Source of the DNA: SHVO01 sp041919675
Lineage (GTDB): Bacteria > Pseudomonadota > Alphaproteobacteria > Rhodospirillales > Rhodospirillaceae
Direction of reading: 5' to 3'
Assembly (NCBI GenBank): GCA_041919675.1
Contig: JAYRTJ010000033.1
Span: 1-32,082, forward strand
DNA: 32,082 nt
Notes under the pieces: model-generated
Told to the model about the DNA's origin: nothing
Database searches by the model: none
Seen by the model: only the letters and a program-made list of their open reading frames with translations
Part shown: positions 32,059 to 32,082 of the stretch, piece after piece
Numbering within the stretch: position 1 is the stretch's first letter
How the letters are laid out: each line of letters starts with the position of its first letter
Program-made: the position numbers and the translations under genes

Positions 32059-32082
32059 TATTGTGGCATGACTAAGGCAGGG

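Overview
The window is high-GC, gene-dense chromosomal DNA from an alphaproteobacterium. I base this on the CobS/CobT pair, an alphaproteobacterial 97-residue L28, DUF2889 proteins, and the gene neighbourhood rpmB / cobT-cobS / J-protein / bolA / CBS-CorC / aroB-aroK / xerD, a run of housekeeping genes I know from that class. No genus is assigned. I see no tRNA, rRNA, CRISPR array, insertion sequence, phage gene or plasmid gene. All genes look intact, except that accA is cut by the left edge.

Layout. 1-872 (-) is accA (acetyl-CoA carboxylase). 1054-3157 holds a DUF4743/Nudix hydrolase divergent from a two-gene unit of unknown function. 3199-3632 is a complete rpmB transcription unit: sigma70-like promoter, structured leader, L28 and a strong bidirectional terminator. 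A small secreted protein and a LysR regulator follow, divergent across a T-N11-A inverted repeat. 5164-8079 (-) is cobS-cobT, next to a C-terminal J-domain protein (-) and bolA (+). 9149-10275 (-) carries two tandem DUF2889 paralogues, followed by a two-CBS protein. 10950-14077 (-) is the aroK-aroB-CNNM/CorC operon. 14197-17219 (+) has a 43-residue membrane peptide, a large secreted protein and xerD.

17226-21629 (-) is a MacAB-like export operon (ATPase, large FtsX-type permease, HlyD-type adaptor). From 21771 come a conserved 169-residue orphan, a protein with a (D-P-x-K) repeat tail, an Uup-type ABC-F ATPase, a DMT/EamA exporter coupled to an 88-residue protein, a GIY-YIG-like zinc-tailed small protein, a coupled DUF6502 / DUF5666-lipoprotein pair, a second bidirectional terminator, and a 1068-residue type V autotransporter read from a TTG start.

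Most of the window is ordinary core genome. I do not see a clear new defence, mobile or biosynthetic system. The most interesting items are the tandem DUF2889 pair with shared Cys/His positions, the coupled DUF6502-DUF5666 pair, the 43-residue membrane peptide, the conserved 169-residue orphan, the GIY-YIG-like protein, and several inverted repeats in divergent promoter regions. Four convergent gene pairs have stop codons that abut or lie within 6 bases of each other, leaving no room for terminators.
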